Assembly: GCA_903913285.1 (NCBI GenBank)
Contig: CAIWKO010000062.1
Span: forward strand, 1-41,538
Direction of reading: 5' to 3'
Origin: an uncultured Bacteroidales bacterium
Lineage (GTDB): Bacteria; Bacteroidota; Bacteroidia; Bacteroidales; CAIWKO01
DNA length: 41,538 nt
A program made the translations under genes and the position numbers. Below the pieces are notes generated by a model. It was not told the DNA's origin and ran no database searches. It was given only the letters and a program-made list of their open reading frames with translations. This document shows, piece by piece, positions 41,177 to 41,538 of the stretch. Each line of letters starts with the position of its first letter. Positions within the stretch are counted from its first letter, which is position 1.

Positions 41177-41205
41177 ATTATAAAAAGCTATAATAGCTTT
41201 ATAAT
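41177..41205. repeat. Inverted repeat upstream of the T9SS cargo gene
   Basis: ATTATAAAAAGCTAT (41177-41191) and ATAGCTTTATAAT (41193-41205) pair over 13 bp with two extra A in the left arm and one central base. There is no T-run after it. It lies 55 nt upstream of the minus-strand start at 41122, in the position of an operator. Confidence 0.55.
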
Positions 41206-41233
41206 AGCGGATAATGAACAATCTATCTTGAAA

Positions 41234-41344
41234 TTGTAAATTATCAAGTGTTTCTTTGTACCTTTGTCGCTGCCTCCTTGTGTTTGGTTAAAATTTGTTT
41301 TTCATTCGTGTGATAATATCTTTTACCTTCCTTGGAGGCTTTTT
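41234..41344 (+). ncRNA. Candidate small RNA with own promoter and terminator
   Basis: TTG at 41234-41236, 22-nt spacer, TACCTTTG at 41259-41266 gives a predicted start at about 41271. GCCTCC (41272-41277) pairs with GGAGGC (41334-41339), followed by TTTTT to 41344. Inside, GGT-t-AAAA (41286-41293) pairs with TTTTACC (41321-41327). The predicted transcript is about 75 nt, without an open frame. It could also be an attenuator for a gene beyond the window. It does not match 6S, SRP or tmRNA as far as I can tell. Confidence 0.4.
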
Positions 41345-41538
41345 ATTCTTTCAATTATTGTTTGTTTTCAGAAAAGCATTCTTATAATTTTAATATTTAG
41401 AGCAATATTACTATTTAATATTTCTAAAAGCAATTATTTATAACAAATCAAGTCAAATAACCTGCTTTAAATAAGGTCTATTGCCCTGTTTTAGTATTTT
41501 TACTTCAGTTTTAAAATCAAAATTAGTATTTACAAAAA

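Larger units (their letters stand above)
41123..41538. other. Gene-free AT-rich end of the window with candidate small RNA
   Basis: No open frame of note in 416 bases. It contains a bulged 13-bp inverted repeat (41177-41205) in the upstream region of the T9SS cargo gene, and a plus-strand promoter with a short terminator-like transcript (41234-41344). From 41345 to the end I see only AT-rich DNA, with no tRNA, repeat or gene start. Confidence 0.7.

Overview
The window is chromosomal DNA of a member of the Bacteroidota (Bacteroidetes). Evidence is direct: many starts are preceded by the phylum's -7 box TAnnTTTG, several with a TTG/TTTG box 16-22 nt further upstream. Secreted proteins carry the C-terminal sorting domain of the type IX secretion system (T9SS). 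There is an OMP_b-brl_3-type TonB receptor, a C10 cysteine protease and many small outer-membrane beta-barrel proteins. I see no rRNA, tRNA, CRISPR array, insertion sequence or phage.

Layout, left to right. 1-844: the 5' end of a secreted, SprB-like protein runs off the left edge. A long, mostly non-coding stretch follows, with a 21-bp tandem repeat that may encode a tiny heptad-repeat protein. 845-2800: a TMTC-like membrane protein with TPR repeats. 3015-7482: a MarR-regulated EmrA/EmrB/TolC tripartite efflux operon with a full promoter. 7512-9730, minus strand: a VOC protein and a LytTR response regulator/LytS-type sensor kinase pair. The pair diverges from a small secreted protein and a TonB-type receptor (9956-12757), its likely target. 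13114-14520: a B12-binding radical SAM enzyme with a folded leader. 14566-17793, minus: a four-gene cluster (two secreted unknowns, a methyltransferase, a secreted EEP hydrolase). 18016-19838, minus: a beta-barrel protein and a PflX-like radical SAM protein. 19933-21846: a beta-barrel protein and a PlsC-type acyltransferase. 21843-22295, minus: a GreA/GreB-domain protein.

22444-27812 is a compact run around recF: DUF5063-like, recF, DciA-like, a GIN-domain lipoprotein, a Tudor-like protein and a large membrane protein with a VWA-like fold. 27949-29390: a polytopic membrane protein and a beta-barrel protein. 29444-31156, minus: a T9SS-exported C10 peptidase. 31261-31794, minus: an unknown membrane protein, divergent from a three-gene operon (DUF3795, Elp3-like radical SAM, a GHPD-motif protein). 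33946-35913: an unusual fusion of a family 2 glycosyltransferase to what looks like a catalytically gutted polyprenyl phosphoglycosyltransferase. 36058-39099: a PorE-like TPR/PD40 protein without an OmpA domain, a DEDD exonuclease and an FAH-fold hydrolase, closed by a strong bidirectional terminator. 39172-41122, minus: a visibly AT-richer pair, a beta-barrel protein and a T9SS cargo protein. The last 416 bases hold no gene but contain a candidate small RNA.

By theme, the window is mostly cell-envelope biology (efflux, receptors, T9SS cargo, glycan and lipid synthesis), with a core replication/repair block at recF and three unrelated radical SAM enzymes. Family names come from recognition of motifs and layout. 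No database search was run.
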